From assembly GCF_030272615.1 (NCBI RefSeq), contig NC_081407.1, positions 437,670,230 to 437,734,229 of the forward strand: a stretch of DNA of 64,000 bases. Reading direction: 5' to 3'. Shown here one piece after another: positions 34,925 through 47,140 of this stretch; the stretch's first letter is position 1, and each line of letters starts with the position of its first letter. The translations under genes and the position numbers were made by a program. Source of the stretch: Cryptomeria japonica (Eukaryota > Streptophyta > Pinopsida > Cupressales > Cupressaceae). A model generated the notes under the pieces. The model did no database searches. It saw only the letters and a list, made by a program, of their open reading frames with translations, and was not told the origin of the DNA.

Positions 34925-35480
34925 ATATGTAGGAGATACTAGTTATGAACTTGATTGATCACGAACCGGATGAAAAGCGAGGTGTTTAGCTTGATTTGAA
35001 GCGATGAAGCTGAAAAGAGTTTGATTAAAGTGAAACCGATCTCGAACTTGATTGAACTAGGAACGATAGAGAGCAAAGATACCGAACTTGAACTTGATTG
35101 ATCAAGAAGCGGATCTTACTGATCTAGAACTTGATTGAACTAGACACAGTGAGCGAAGATAAAATCAATCTTGAACTTGATGGATCAAGACACGACGAGC
35201 GAAGATAAATTGTCCAGCTTGATTTGATGCGATGAAACTGAACACCTGCTTAGATTGAGCGTGTGATCAAAGATACTCTTTAAACTTTTGATTGAGTTTA
35301 AACGAATAATCAACTTGATGAAAAGCGATGAAATTGATTAACGTTAAGGGACTGATTCAGATGAAGACAATATCAGCTTGATGAAAAGCGATGAAACTGA
35401 TATGCCCCTAGCGATTGATTTGACTTAGATGAATGAGAAATCTCGACTTGATATGAAGTGATGAAGCTGAGATGCCCCTT
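34925..35480. repeat. Dispersed CTTGAT...GCGATGAA repeat cluster
   Basis: At least five copies of a motif CTTGATxxxAAGCGATGAA followed by RCTGA (near 34990, 35218, 35313, 35377 and 35437), mixed with GAACTTGATTGAxC phrases (34950, 35050, 35090, 35121, 35170). Spacing is irregular. It lies in the untranslated stretch before the PMD gene remnant. Confidence 0.65.
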
Positions 35481-36053
35481 TAGCAATAAGAATTTGTTTG
35501 ATTTTCAATTAATTGAAAAGATTTTTGCTCGGCTTTTGATGAAGATTTGAAAATTTTCTCGACTTTGAAGATGTGAGGTCATGAGGTCACGAGTATGCCC
35601 CCTCGGGAGCGAAATCGAAAGATAGCGAGGGTTCATGATTATTATAGGCAATTGTTGGTGATAATAATGATTTGAGCACAAATGATTCAGAGGAATTTTT
35701 TAAAATTTGGTGTTGATTGATGAGAAATTGAGCGCAAAGGTGATTTGTAGAATAAATTGAGATTCAGCGTTGATTCATTAGAAAATGAGCTCAATTTGAA
35801 GAAAGATTGAGCTTTTAATGAAAGCACTAAGTGGTCCAAATTGTATTGAAATTGACTAAGAGAATGAGCTCAGATTTCGATTTCGATCCCGAAAATGGAA
35901 TCAGAATAGGCAAATTAGCTAAGGGTACAATTTTCATGTCCAATGGAGCAAGTTGAAAAATTAGGGTTTTGGTTATATAAGGGGTAAAAGTGTCATTTTC
36001 AATTCATTTTAACCCTCCAAGTTTGAAAATTCAAAAAGCTTTCTGTGAAGAAA

Positions 36054-37217
36054 ATGGTGGTTCCCACTTAGGAGCATCGATTCGAGTGCCAGAGATGTCA
36101 TAACCGACCTCAGAACTATGAGCTTGCGGTAAGTGATCGATCTTTAAGCCTTTTAATCATTTCATTTTTGGATTTTTTTGTTGATTTTTTGAATTTTTGG
36201 CATGTAGAAGTCGGGCATTCTCATTTTGTCGTACAAGATAGGATCCTGTCTCGTACGACAAACTGATTAATTTTGTTTTATCGTTTAAGGTTATTACTTT
36301 TGTTGTACTGAAACTACCCTTTTGTCGTACGAATACCTTCAAAAGAGCCCATTTTGTCGTTCTAGAGCTAGTCCTATGTCATATTAGACTGTTTTGTCGT
36401 ACTAGAGCCTTTCCTGACTCGTACGAGTTGCTACCTCTGTGATATTTGTCGTTTGAAAAACAGTAAGCATTTTTTAAGGTGCAAACATGAAATTTTGATT
36501 TTAAAGTTGATGTAGTTGGATTTGCATGATGTTTTGCTTCTCTTATAGGCTAATTTTAAATGTTTCCTGATGTACCGTTGTTTGATTTTTGCAGGTTCGA
36601 TTGCCTCATGTGTTATTCAAATGTGTATATCCACCGACCATGACATTAGTTCGTCAGTTATCTAATGTTGATCGGGCACATATAGATTTGTGCGGACTAA
36701 CTCATCTTCTTGAGTTGCCTAATATCTGTGTGAATCATGATATGCTCACTGCATTAGTTGAGAGGTTCCATTCAGAGCATAACACGTTTCATTTACCAGT
36801 TAGGGAGATGACGATCACTCCCGAGGACATATACATGATTCTTTGTATCCCTTTTGTTGGGGGTAAGGTAGATTATGATGCAGCACATCGTCCTGGGCTA
36901 CTAGCTGTGAGACAGGTATTTAGGGATGCAGACATTTTGACACGATCTATCAATTGGGATGTGATGATGACCAGGTACAATGAGAACTTTCCACTAGCTT
37001 GTGTCTTGGTAGGTTTCATTGGCTACTTTCTTATGCCGGACAGGGGCAGCAGGGGTTTTTATGTGGATGGGGCAGGATGTTGGAGAGACTTGTGGAGAAC
37101 CCCCAAAGATTAGGGTGGGGTTCATGTATATTGACACACACGTATCGCGGCATGCATGAGATTGTATATAGGAAGAGGAAGAGTACGACTGCGGCACATC
37201 TAATTTTGCAGGTATAG
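36054..37217 (+). pseudogene. Plant mobile domain (PMD, MAIN-like) gene remnant
   Basis: A short first exon starts at ATG 36054, carries a TAG at 36069-36071 and reads FECQRCHNRPQNYELA up to a GTAAGT donor at 36129. The intron ends TTTTTGCAG at 36594. Exon 2 (36595-37113) gives the aminotransferase-like plant mobile domain: a hydrophobic start, LTALVERFHSEHNTFHLPV, EMTITPEDIYMILCIPFVGG (36820-36860) and VLVGFIGYFLMPD. A frame change near 37060 leads to LGWGSCILTHTYRGM and ends about 37217. PMD proteins include Arabidopsis MAIN and MAIL1, linked to silencing and genome stability, and transposon-borne relatives are common. The stop and frame change indicate a dead copy, probably of a PMD-carrying transposon. 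Confidence 0.7.
36195..36470. repeat. TTTTGTCGTACGA motif cluster in the PMD intron
   Basis: About eight near copies of TTTTGTCGTACxA or its reverse TCGTACGACA lie between 36221 and 36455, centred on the palindrome TCGTACGA. They sit inside the apparent intron of the PMD remnant. Confidence 0.65.
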
Positions 37218-37754
37218 GCCTACTTGAGTACTTTTTCCCAAGTACTCCCAAATTTTGATCCCTACACTCTACACTATGTTTTATCATCGAGATTGCAAGA
37301 TCAAATATATTCTTATTTGGATACCTAGCATGCCATACTTCAAATCCTCGATCCCTAACAAGTGGTATGGGTTACGAGGCATCCTCAAAACTCCAAAGGT
37401 CCAAAATTTTGCACTATTCACTTTTACCTACACCACTACATGACCCAAGATGCCATCAATGACTTGATTTGGCTTGCAACTACCCAATCAAATTCTTCTA
37501 CCCAGAAATCGTTGTTTATTCGTAAGGCACAAATTCACACCCACTCCCAATGGTTAGAGATGAAGGCGTCCAAAAAGTAATTAATGCAACAATTGAAGTT
37601 GACCACCATTTTAGCAGACTTCGTGGTCTCTTCTCTACCGATACATTCCAATCAAACAACATAAATGTTGATGACGTTAAAGGCCTTTCCCCAAGTAGTA
37701 TGAATGCACTGAAGGGAATATATTGTCGTATTTTGATTATTCAAAGGACTATGC
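37218..37754. other. Unassigned sequence left of the gypsy element
   Basis: Short plus-strand frames (37255-37443, 37362-37580, 37550-37762) without known motifs. The sequence continues after the gypsy element at 59777; target ATATC occurs at 37755-37759. Confidence 0.4.
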
Positions 37755-37759
37755 ATATC

Positions 37760-40236
37760 TGATAGGGAGGATAGTGCAAGGTGGTTGTTAAGTGGCTAGT
37801 ATGTTTGCTAAGTGATAGATCCTTACTGTTTTCAAGGTATAGTCACCAAGGATAGAGTGCAAATAGCACAAAGGCAATCTAACAACTCACCTTGTTCCAC
37901 TTCCCTATGTCAAACTCTCCTTGGCTACTCAAGGGCTTCAACTCCATAATCACTCTGGTTTGGTAATCCAACTCCTTACTCACCCAATTGGAGTTCATTC
38001 CTCTGTCCCTGATCTGCTCTCTAACTGCACAAGGTCTCCTCTTAGTGAGTTATAAGTTTGAGACAAGTTTTGTTTCCTTGGGTGTCTTTTGGTCTTCTAT
38101 GTTTTGGAGTGTAGAAGCCTTCACAAGTGCTGCAACCTAAGTTTTGGAGTCTTTCCCACCAAAAAGGTTAAATTCATAAAAGGACAACTTGTTTCAACTT
38201 TTATTGATGAACTTCATGCCTTACATGCTCCATTTTTGTACCCGATTTGACAAAAACTCAATTTTGAGGCCTAAAATGGGCTACAAGGAATTAGCCCTCC
38301 ATTTGGGGTTTTGTGCTCACCCTGCTCAAGTGATGGACATCTAGACAAAAAGGAGTTGATATTCGGACACCCTTTTGGGAGTTCTTGAAGATTTTCAAAG
38401 TCTCAGGGCCTCTTAGGCCTTCTCCGTGATTGTCCCAAAAATGGGTGAAAAAGGAGGGTTTGCAAGGGTTTCAATGGCAAATAATGACTAACAAGTTGGA
38501 GACCTTCAACATGGACTATACAACCTTGATTCTACCCTGTTACTTGTTAAATGAGCCATGAAAAGATGGGTTTTACACCTTCCAAAGGTTAGGAAATCAG
38601 ATTTACAAAAGTTGCTCATAAGGCATATGCAACGTTGACAACTTTCTCATTATTGTTGTCTATAAGCACATCTTTGGCATGAAAAGAAATTACATTTCAA
38701 AACATGAGAACAAGTCCATCATTAAAGACACAAAAATATCTCATTAGCCCTGCACAAAAGCTATTAGGCAATTACAACAAAGATCTGTTCACTGTCAAGT
38801 CATTTATGACTGCACTTTTCTCTTTTCATTGTTTTCTCCTTTGGACCTGCACTTTACATTTGTCAAAACTCCTATTTGAAGATCTGTTTGTTCTTTCTTA
38901 GCAATGCTCTGCCTTTTAAAGCTTGATGTCCTTCATACCTACCACTTGGAGAGCAGAATTTCATGTATATCTTCAACAAAGAATGTAAAAACCAGTCATA
39001 GTTGACTGTGGCAGCAAATTGGGCATTACAACTTTGCCTCAAAGATCATCAATTGATCTTGGCAACTTTCCAACCCATGGACAAGGGTCAAACACCTTTC
39101 CTTGCTCTTGTTTGCAAACAAACAAAGAAGATACAAGGTTTTACACACACCAATAAATGGTGGAGAGCAAACAAATGAAAGGAAAACTAATACCAAAACA
39201 GTGACTCACTGTTTTTGTTTACAATTTGCACAAACTGAAAATGCAACCTTCCTTCTCTTGGCTTAGAAGGCCTCTTAGATTTCACTTACAATATTGGACA
39301 ACAAGACAAGTCTGTCCACCTGGAGAATGCATTTGCTATGGAAGAGCAAAGCATCAAACCTTTACAAGACCCTAGCCAAATGGCACACTTGCCTAGGGCT
39401 CCATGGCCACAAAACTCCTTGCACCTGCATTCTTGAAAGCAAAACATGTATTTACATAATTTACAAGTTGACCAACTGGTTCTTGGGAAGCCATGAACAT
39501 TTTAGGACTTCAAGAAGCCAAGTTGGTCAAGCATCCTTGCCAATTTCCTAGACAAGGCAGCGAAACTGTCAAATCAAACTAATTTTACTACAAACTCAAA
39601 ACTTGATAAAATTAGATGCCACCAAAGGGAAAAGCTTAAGAAAACATAATAGAATCTAAAAATGCAAGAACAGTACGGCCAAGTACAGCAGGTGTACGGA
39701 CTGTTGTTCACATGGAGTTAAAAACTAAAGAAAAACCAAGTAAAACTAGTGCAAACTTGGAAAATGCTTCATAAATCCACAAAATCAACCCTTACAATGG
39801 TTCAAGCAGGACAATAAATACCTCTCCCAGTTGGTTAGCCTCCTGTATAGATAGGTACATGTCCAAGAGCACCTAAATTTGACATTTTGATGCCTAAATG
39901 ACAACTTTTGGTGCCTAGAAAATGCAAGATTGACCTCCAAGACTAACAATCACCTAAAAACACTTCTCACACCTAAAACCCAAGCATAAAACATGTCTAA
40001 AACCTTTTAAAACAAAAACCACATTAAAAACTCATTTTTCCATCATTTTGCCAGGCAACACCAAACTGGCAACTTTGAGCAAAAAGGTGAAAACAAGAAA
40101 CCAAAACCACACAATGAGTTCAAAACTCATCCAAACAACCTCAAAAACAACTTAGACAACTTTCCAACTTAAAACTAACAAAATCAAACCTGTGATGAAA
40201 ATGAAGTTGAGAATGAAGCTAAGTGCTCCTGCACCA
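37760..40236 (-). repeat. Gypsy 3-prime LTR
   Basis: 2,477 bp matching 57283-59771 with scattered substitutions. A 65-codon frame found in both LTRs (38704-38901, 58228-58425) has no domain and is taken as chance. Confidence 0.92.
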
Positions 40237-40250
40237 TACTCCCCCGGTGA
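40237..40250 (-). other. Gypsy polypurine tract
   Basis: On the minus strand TCACCGGGGGAGTA directly precedes the LTR start TGGTGCAGG, the expected position for plus-strand priming. Confidence 0.65.
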
Positions 40251-40258
40251 CAAAGAAG

Positions 40259-40462
40259 TCATGTGACTCCTTTGGGCAGAAAAGAGAGAGGAATACTAGC
40301 CTTGTTGAAGTCACTTTCAGGTATCCAAGTGGCTTCAGAAGCTGGTTGATCTTTCCACTTGATCAAATGCTCAAGGTAGTCATGCTTTCTAGTCTTTTTG
40401 ATGATTCTGGAATCAAGTACCTGTTTAGGAATGGGAGAAGAAGAAGAGGGGAGAGATAGATC
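40259..40462 (-). CDS. Chromodomain end of gypsy pol (cut off by E2)
   Basis: About 68 codons ending at a TGA (40261-40259). A Ser-rich linker is followed by VLDSRIIKKTRKHDYLEHL, IKWKDQPASEATWIPE and a short tail, a chromodomain with its characteristic aromatic residues and the xWKxxxxxEATWxP signature. In chromoviruses this integrase tail guides insertion to heterochromatin marks. The rest of pol is at 52836-55313, and the frame is continuous if E2 and one AGATC are ignored. Confidence 0.85.
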   Translation of the reverse strand, partial: DLSLPSSSSPIPKQVLDSRIIKKTRKHDYLEHLIKWKDQPASEATWIPESDFNKASIPLSFLPKGVT

Positions 40463-42101
40463 TGTAGACATCTAAAAATGGTCAACGCTTGTGGAGTCAT
40501 ACTTTAACATTTGCACATTGCCTTATTTTAGGGTTCTTGCGTCGCATTAACATTTCTTCTATGTTGCACACTTGGTCTTTATCATTTGCGAGCATCGAGT
40601 CCTTCTTCTGCATTCCCCATTTTTATCGCTTTCGAATTAGGTCTTGTCGATAACAAATCTTCAGTCATGATTTTGGTCGATCCTAGTCCTTATCAAATCA
40701 CGTCATTGTTGTGATCGATTCATCATTCATACTTGTTCTTGTCAATCTTGTCATTTTGCGATCGATTTGTCATCGATCATTGTCCTTTTCAATTTTGTCA
40801 TTTTGCGATCGATTTGTCATCGATCGTTGTCCTTTTCAATCTTGTCATTTTGCGATCGATTTGTCATCGATCATTGTCCTTTTCAATCTTGTCATTTTGC
40901 GATCGATCCTTGTCCTCTTGTCAATCTCGTCAATTTTGCGATCGATTTGTCATCGATCATTGTCCTTTTCAATCTTGTCATTTTGCGATCGATTTGTCAT
41001 CGATCCTTGTCCTCTTGTCAATCTCGTTAATTTTGTGATTGATTTGTCATCGATCATTGTTCTTTTTCAATCATGTCAATTTGGATCAATTAGTTATTGT
41101 TCCTCGTCAATTGGCGCCTATCAATTTGATCTCTTTATCAATCTCAATCATTTGTCAGCATTGGTCCTTTGTCAATCAAAATCATGATCAAATCGAATTG
41201 ACATCAATTATCTTTTGTCAAGACCTAATTGTCGTCCTTGCATTTCTATTTCATCTTCTAGGGTTTTATGATTTGTTCATTTAGTATTGTTTGTCATTTT
41301 CCCTCTAGGTTAAATTATTTATTTATTTATCCTAAGTCTTCTTGTCACAATTAAATATTTATTTAATTGGCTAATTAATTCCTCCCTCTTTTTGTAAATT
41401 AATTAATTAATGAAAAATTATTAATTAATTTACCTAATTTTCCAATTTACTAATTTCTCCTAATTCCTAATTTTCTAATTTTCATCAATTTCTAATTTCC
41501 TAATTTCCAATTCATCTAATTTTCTATTTTCTCCTATTTTTCTAATATTTCCCCTAATTTCATGGGAATGACATAGCAATCTTATCATAATTTGTCATAA
41601 TTTGTCAATCAATCAATTTTGCATAGCAATCTTGTCAATTTGGTCATAATTTGTCAATCAATCAATCTTGCATAGAAAGTGTCAATTTTGTCATAATTTG
41701 TCATTCTTGATTTGAAATTTCCTTTCAAATCTCTTCATGCTAATCTTGTCATCTCTTCAATTTGTCTATAAATTGGATGAATTTCTTCAATCAAAGATCC
41801 GATCAATCAATCACGCTTCTAGTATCCTTACGCTGCCATTCCATCTTAACAATCTTGCTTTCATCTCATGCTTATGCACTTGTAGATGAGATCCACAAAC
41901 AAAGCAATTTGAAGGAGAAAGAAGGACAATGGAGAATTATGAAGGAGATATCTGCATTTGGTTTGCTTTAATTTCATTTTGAATATCTTGTCTTCATGTT
42001 TTCTATTGAATGTAATTAGGATTTGTCACTGTAATTTAGTTTTCGTGATTGAGCTAGTTTAATTTCGATTTGCTTTGATGAATTCCAAATTCCTATTTAC
42101 A
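40463..42101 (+). repeat. 5-prime LTR of E2
   Basis: 1,639 bp. Contains seven units of the 47-bp minisatellite (about 40750-41060) and a TATAAATT at 41767-41774. It differs from the right LTR by substitutions and by two minisatellite units. Confidence 0.92.
40745..41065. repeat. 47-bp LTR minisatellite, 7 units
   Basis: Unit of about 47 bp around TTTTGCGATCGATTTGTCAT followed by CGATCxTTGTCCTTTTCAATC. Each full unit contains GATCGAT-TTGTC-ATCGATC, a perfect 7-bp inverted repeat. Unit types in order: normal, normal, normal, short, normal, long-end (CTCTTGTCAATCTCG), terminal. The E1 LTR has only one diverged unit at the corresponding place. Confidence 0.9.
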
Positions 42102-42106
42102 TTTCT

Positions 42107-42119
42107 TGGTGAACCCGAC
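42107..42119 (+). other. E2 primer binding site
   Basis: TGGTGAACCCGAC, five bases after the LTR, identical to E1 at 18127-18139. The tRNA partner is not identified. Confidence 0.65.
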
Positions 42120-44242
42120 GTGAACTTAACCCCTTAACTGTGTTTTTGAGTGCTTTTGAGCTGATTCGCAAGTGAAAAACTCAAGAAACAGGGCGACCCA
42201 GAGCTTTCTGGACACTTCTGCGCCTGTGTAGGAGGGATCTGTGCCTGTGTTAAGGAGATCTGTGCCTATGTAAGGCATTCTGTGCCTGTGTCAAGACATT
42301 TTGCACCTATGTAAGGCCAGAAACAGAGGTGAAAATAAGTGTTTTTACTTGCAAATTACTTTGTTTTGCATTCTGTTCTTGTATTCTGGTTTTCTTTGGT
42401 ACTGATTCTTTGTGCAGCACCTTGGCATTACGTGTGAAGAAGACTAAGAATGAAACTACTAACAAATCTTATGTAGGTTCGCTAGTCAAAGACCAAACAA
42501 ATCAAACTTCTAACTTAGTGATTTTGCAGGTTGCCTTATATTTCAACCAAACTTTGTGTTTGTGATTCATAATTAGGCACCTAGTATGTTTGCTAAGTAG
42601 GATGGAATGAACATGTGTTCACTTTGCTTGTCGAGTTTGACATTGGAGTAGGAGAGTATGCTCTCATCCTTCTTAGGGTGATCAGAAATCCAGATCTTCG
42701 ATACCATTGTCATGTTTTGGATTGTTTGTTACCTTTAGAGGGCCTGCCTTCCCGACCATTTGCTTTCTTTTGCAAGCAAGTGACAATCGTGAGAAGGGAA
42801 CGACCCAAAGTGAGCACAGCTAGAGTACCTTGGCATTCTAACTCACTATAAATAAATACCTGATGGGCGAAAGCTTTGAAGGAATGGTTACGTGGGAATT
42901 GTAGTTTCTTGGGAAGTGATGACCCTTGGACTCTTTCTCATATCAGCATCTAAGTAGGGCCTCACGGTCTAAATCGTGCTTGCGCGACTACATTTGTTTG
43001 GTATCTTGGTGGGCCTATGTCTCAATCATGCTTGTGTGACACCAAGGAGTAACGCTTAATAGAAATCCTTATTGAACACCTTGTATTTAGAGGCCAAAAA
43101 TCCTTCTAGTCGCTTGAGAAGGAGGAGTTCGGATACTTGGAAGAGATACTAAGTTCGCCATGGGGAGATTTCCATGGGGACTGATGCTTGGCTGCCCTGA
43201 GAAGTGAGTGTCGTGGAGGGGAGCCCATGGGGTCAAGCATCTATGTATTCTCCTTGAATCTCATAATGAGTCTACCTCTCAAGTACCTACTTTCTTTAGC
43301 TACCATAAGAAATGTGTGAATGAGCATGACTGTCTTGAGTCTAAGTTAAAATATCTTGTCTTCTTTGCTTGTCAAAAGTTGAGTTGTGTCTCATTTCAAA
43401 AACAAGACAAATTGATTCAAAACAAGGTTTCAAAAAGAGAACATTCATCCAACAAAGTTCAAAACATTTTCAAAACATGGCTTTCAAACACATTGAAAAA
43501 CTTTGTCTCAACATTCATGTCACTTTAGGCTAGGTTTTGCATAGTCCAACTTAGGTTCTAAGGCATATTGTCATCTCCTTTCATTTTAGTCATTTTCATT
43601 GCAAGCGTCCTCATTTTGCACTTAGGTGCAAAAATCATTTCCCTAAGTTTGCATTTCATTGTCATATCCAAGCTAGATTTCCATTTAGGTGACATTCGTG
43701 CTTTATCCTTGTCATGCTAAAATTAGGTCTTGCCTAGGTTGCATTTTGCATATTCCAAGTCATTGGTCTTCGTGTATCCTTATCATTGTATTGTCATCTT
43801 GTCTTGGCTTCATCTTGTCATATCATATCCTTAGATCATTTTCATGTCATATCCTAAGTCATTGTCATAATCATTGCCTTCTTGCATTTAGTCTTAAAAT
43901 TTGGTTTGTCAAACTTGAAAAATCAAAACTTTGGATGATACCCTAAGTTGTTGTTAGGGAGTCTTGACTTTGTCTAAAATTTGTCCTTTCATTAATATCA
44001 TTTTTGTCAAACCTAGCTTAGTATCCAAGCATATAGGTGAGACATTGTCAATTTGTCCTATTGTCATTTGGTCCTGTGTCCTTTAAGGTCTTGGCTTCAT
44101 TTCAACTTCCCAAGATTGTGTCTTTAGCTTTGCATTTTAAAAGTTTGTCTCCAAAAAATTCAAAAACAACAAAAACATTAAGTTGCATTGTCATCCTTTT
44201 AGGTTGCATTTGTCAATCCCATTAGTTGCATTTCATAGTGAC
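42120..44242 (+). other. E2 untranslated leader
   Basis: About 2.1 kb. 42208-42325 has five copies of a TGTGCCTGTGTAAGG-type unit, absent from E1; the same core occurs again at 50445-50564. From about 42475 it follows E1 (18666 on). Short frames without domains. Confidence 0.6.
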
Positions 44243-47140
44243 ATGTTTGTTGAAATGAGGTCTCAATCTTCTTACAAAGCCATGTCATCACAATTGAGAA
44301 ATCAATCATGTCAATCCAATCTCTACATGTCTTAGAACTTGGATCAAACTTTTTATGATGAAACAAGTCTCCAAATACAAAAACTAGAGGAGAAACTAGC
44401 TCAGGAAAAGGAGATTTTGGAACAAAAAGTGAAAAACATTGAGAAGAATAGATCACAAACGTCCAAAATGTTTCGAAAATTTCCAGGTCGAAATCCAAAG
44501 ATTGAGCCAATTGATGTAAGATCTCTTATTGAACAATCAGATATGCCAGCTCTCCTCTCACAAATAGAGATGATGAAACAATTTCAAGAAAAGAGACAAC
44601 AACATTACGTGCCTTCGCAACAAGAACAAGAAGGTGTTTACAATCAATCACATTTTCAACCATCACAACCAATTGTTCAACGGTTCGAGTATTTCCAACA
44701 GACACAACCAATGGTCCAACATATACAACCAACACAACCAATGGTCCAATTTCAACAATATGTCCAACCAACTATACAATGTCAACAAATAGTTCAACCA
44801 ATGGTGGAATATCAACAAGTTCAATCAACATATCAATGTCAAGAACCACAACCAAACATTCAAAAACAAAACTTGCAACATGCACCAAGCCAAATTTTGA
44901 ACATGTCAAACCAATTTGATCAACATCTAGTTCGAAATCAAAACATGACATCAGACCAGAACCAATTATGTTCCAAAAAAGTTCAAATTCCAGATACAAC
45001 TATGTCAAAACCTCGAAAGAAAGGTGGCTTTATTGCAAGGCTTTTAAGGAACCTACCAAGTGAGTTCTTTGAAGAAGATCAAGATAATACACTTATGTCT
45101 AGCAATGCCTCATCCCCCCACAAACAAATTGACTCTCCAGTGGCATCTATCCCTACACCTTTAGAAGTTTCCCAAGAACCTTCCATATTGTCCTCATCAA
45201 ACAATACACCCAAGGATGAAATTATCCAAGAGCTATCCATAATTGATTGCCAAGATAATCCAATTCATGATGCACATCCTTGTCATGTTTCAGAAATACA
45301 AGACCCAATGCCACCATGCACTTTATTGCCATTACCTATTTTAGAGAGTCCCATTCAAAGTGCATTTCCTTCATGCCAAAACATTGATTCCTTATCAGAA
45401 TCCTCCATGCATATCCAAAGTCCAACCTCATGTCAAGAGGATAATTTAGAGCCTGAAGAAACGTGTCTTGAAGTAGATCAAGATCAAGATCCTGAAACCT
45501 TATCATCCCATCCAATTGTTGACCAGGACCCCATGTTCCCAGACACTCATGATGATTCCCCTATTCTTGTCCATCCTATCCAAAGTCCTATTGACACTCC
45601 ATTCCCCGAGCAAGATCAAGATATCCCAGTCCATCCAATCCCCAACGATCCCCTTCCATTTCATGAAAAAAATGTCCTTTCAAATCCCATTGGCATTCCA
45701 CTTCCTAAGAAAGATCAAGATATCCCTTCCATCCTTTATGATGATCCCATTAAAAGTCAAGAGAAAAGCACCTTTAAAGAGGATTCCAATGATCTTCCTC
45801 CTTGTCAAGATCAAATTATTCCTTTAAATCCTCCACAAGATTCTTTTGTTCCTCCATCTCCACGTCTTAATGCTCCATTTACACTCCAAGATCGTATTTC
45901 TTTTGATGATCCCATTATTTCTCCCATTCCATCTCTTGAAGAGCCTGTCATTGAACCATGTCCACTACACAATCGTAGTCCCCCTCATGATCCTAATCCC
46001 CCCCATGATTCTAACGTGTTAGTGCAAGATGTTCATGAACCCTCGACATGCATAATGGGTTCTTCCACTTTGGTCCAATCTAATCCACTTCAAGATCTCA
46101 TTATTTCTCTAATATCATATCCACCTCATAATGGACTCACATCTTCTTCCCAAAGAAAAGAGTATCCTACAAGTCAAGATGTTCATAAAGGAAAAGGAGT
46201 AGATCTCCATAAGCAAGAACCCCTCCATATCAAAGAAGATCTTAAGGCTCATGTCTACACAACTCACTCTCAAGACGTTGGTATCCCTCCATCAAAATCA
46301 AAACATACACCTTCCCCATCATACCTTCCATCCATCTTAGGTCCTTATATCCCTTCGTCCTCTATGCAAGGTCAGCAAAGGCACACATCCTTGAGTAAAT
46401 TTCATCAATCCAAAATAAGTCCATTTCATTCATATCCATCCATGCATTCCTTTCCCCCTCCAAGCAATTTGGATGCCAAGTATAAAAGTCATAAGTCTAG
46501 CAATCCACATGTATTCAAGGATCAACATGTCCAATTTAATCGACATGTCAAAACAAAGAACAATATGATCTATAAAGAAAAGGAAAAATCCAAAAGGCCA
46601 CAAAGGCCCACTGAGCAAAATAAAGCAAAGTCAAAATATATATGGGTTCCTAAATCCCTTGTGCAAGCAATGCACTCCAAGGAACCACAAAAGCATGAAA
46701 AATCAAAAACCATGTGGATCCCTAAGCGGCTCCTTGAAGCACAAAATCCTAAAGAAACATCCAACTTGGCATCCAAAGTTGCTATTCCTCCATCCAACCC
46801 TCTCAAATTTGTTCCTCCATCACCTTCTTCATCCATTTTGGGCCCTTATGTCTCAAAATCCCAAGCTATTCCTCCATCCAAATCTCTCAAATCTATTCCT
46901 CCATCACCTTCTTCATCCATTTTGGGTCCTTATGTCCACAAATCCATAGCCTTTGCTTCGTCAAAATCTCAATATCCAAAATACATTTTTCCTCCATCAA
47001 TCCATCACCCCTCAAGGTGTGTGCCAATGTCAATATTGCCAACATTTCCATCCACTCAAGCCCAATTCTTCCAATACCCTATCCATTATCCAATGCATAT
47101 TTTTCATCCTTCAATCCCTTTGGTCCAATCTTTTGCATAA
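44243..47140 (+). pseudogene. E2 Gln/Pro/Ser-rich ORF, one stop
   Basis: ATG at 44243, 965 codons to the stop at 47138-47140, with one in-frame TAG (44333-44335) where E1 has CAG. From 44336 on, 934 codons are open. Order of regions as in E1: coiled-coil-like KLEEKLAQEKEILEQKVK, Gln-rich repeats QPMVQ, basic patch, acidic Pro/Ser-rich centre with many DPI/QDQD phrases, then the SKYIWVPKSLVQA and SKTMWIPKRLLEA pair and SSILGPY repeats; one such repeat is present in an extra copy relative to E1. Both copies are long and alignable end to end, yet each has a different single lesion, so the intact form was probably carried by recent ancestors. Function unknown. Confidence 0.7.

Noticed and set aside
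40745-41065. CRISPR-like spacing of repeats
   Set aside because: Units are contiguous with no unique spacers and lie inside a plant LTR.
40711-41187. Plus-strand frames of up to 182 codons in the E2 LTRs (also 51363-51918)
   Set aside because: The 47-bp unit lacks stops in all three frames, so long frames are automatic; no domain and located in LTR control sequence.
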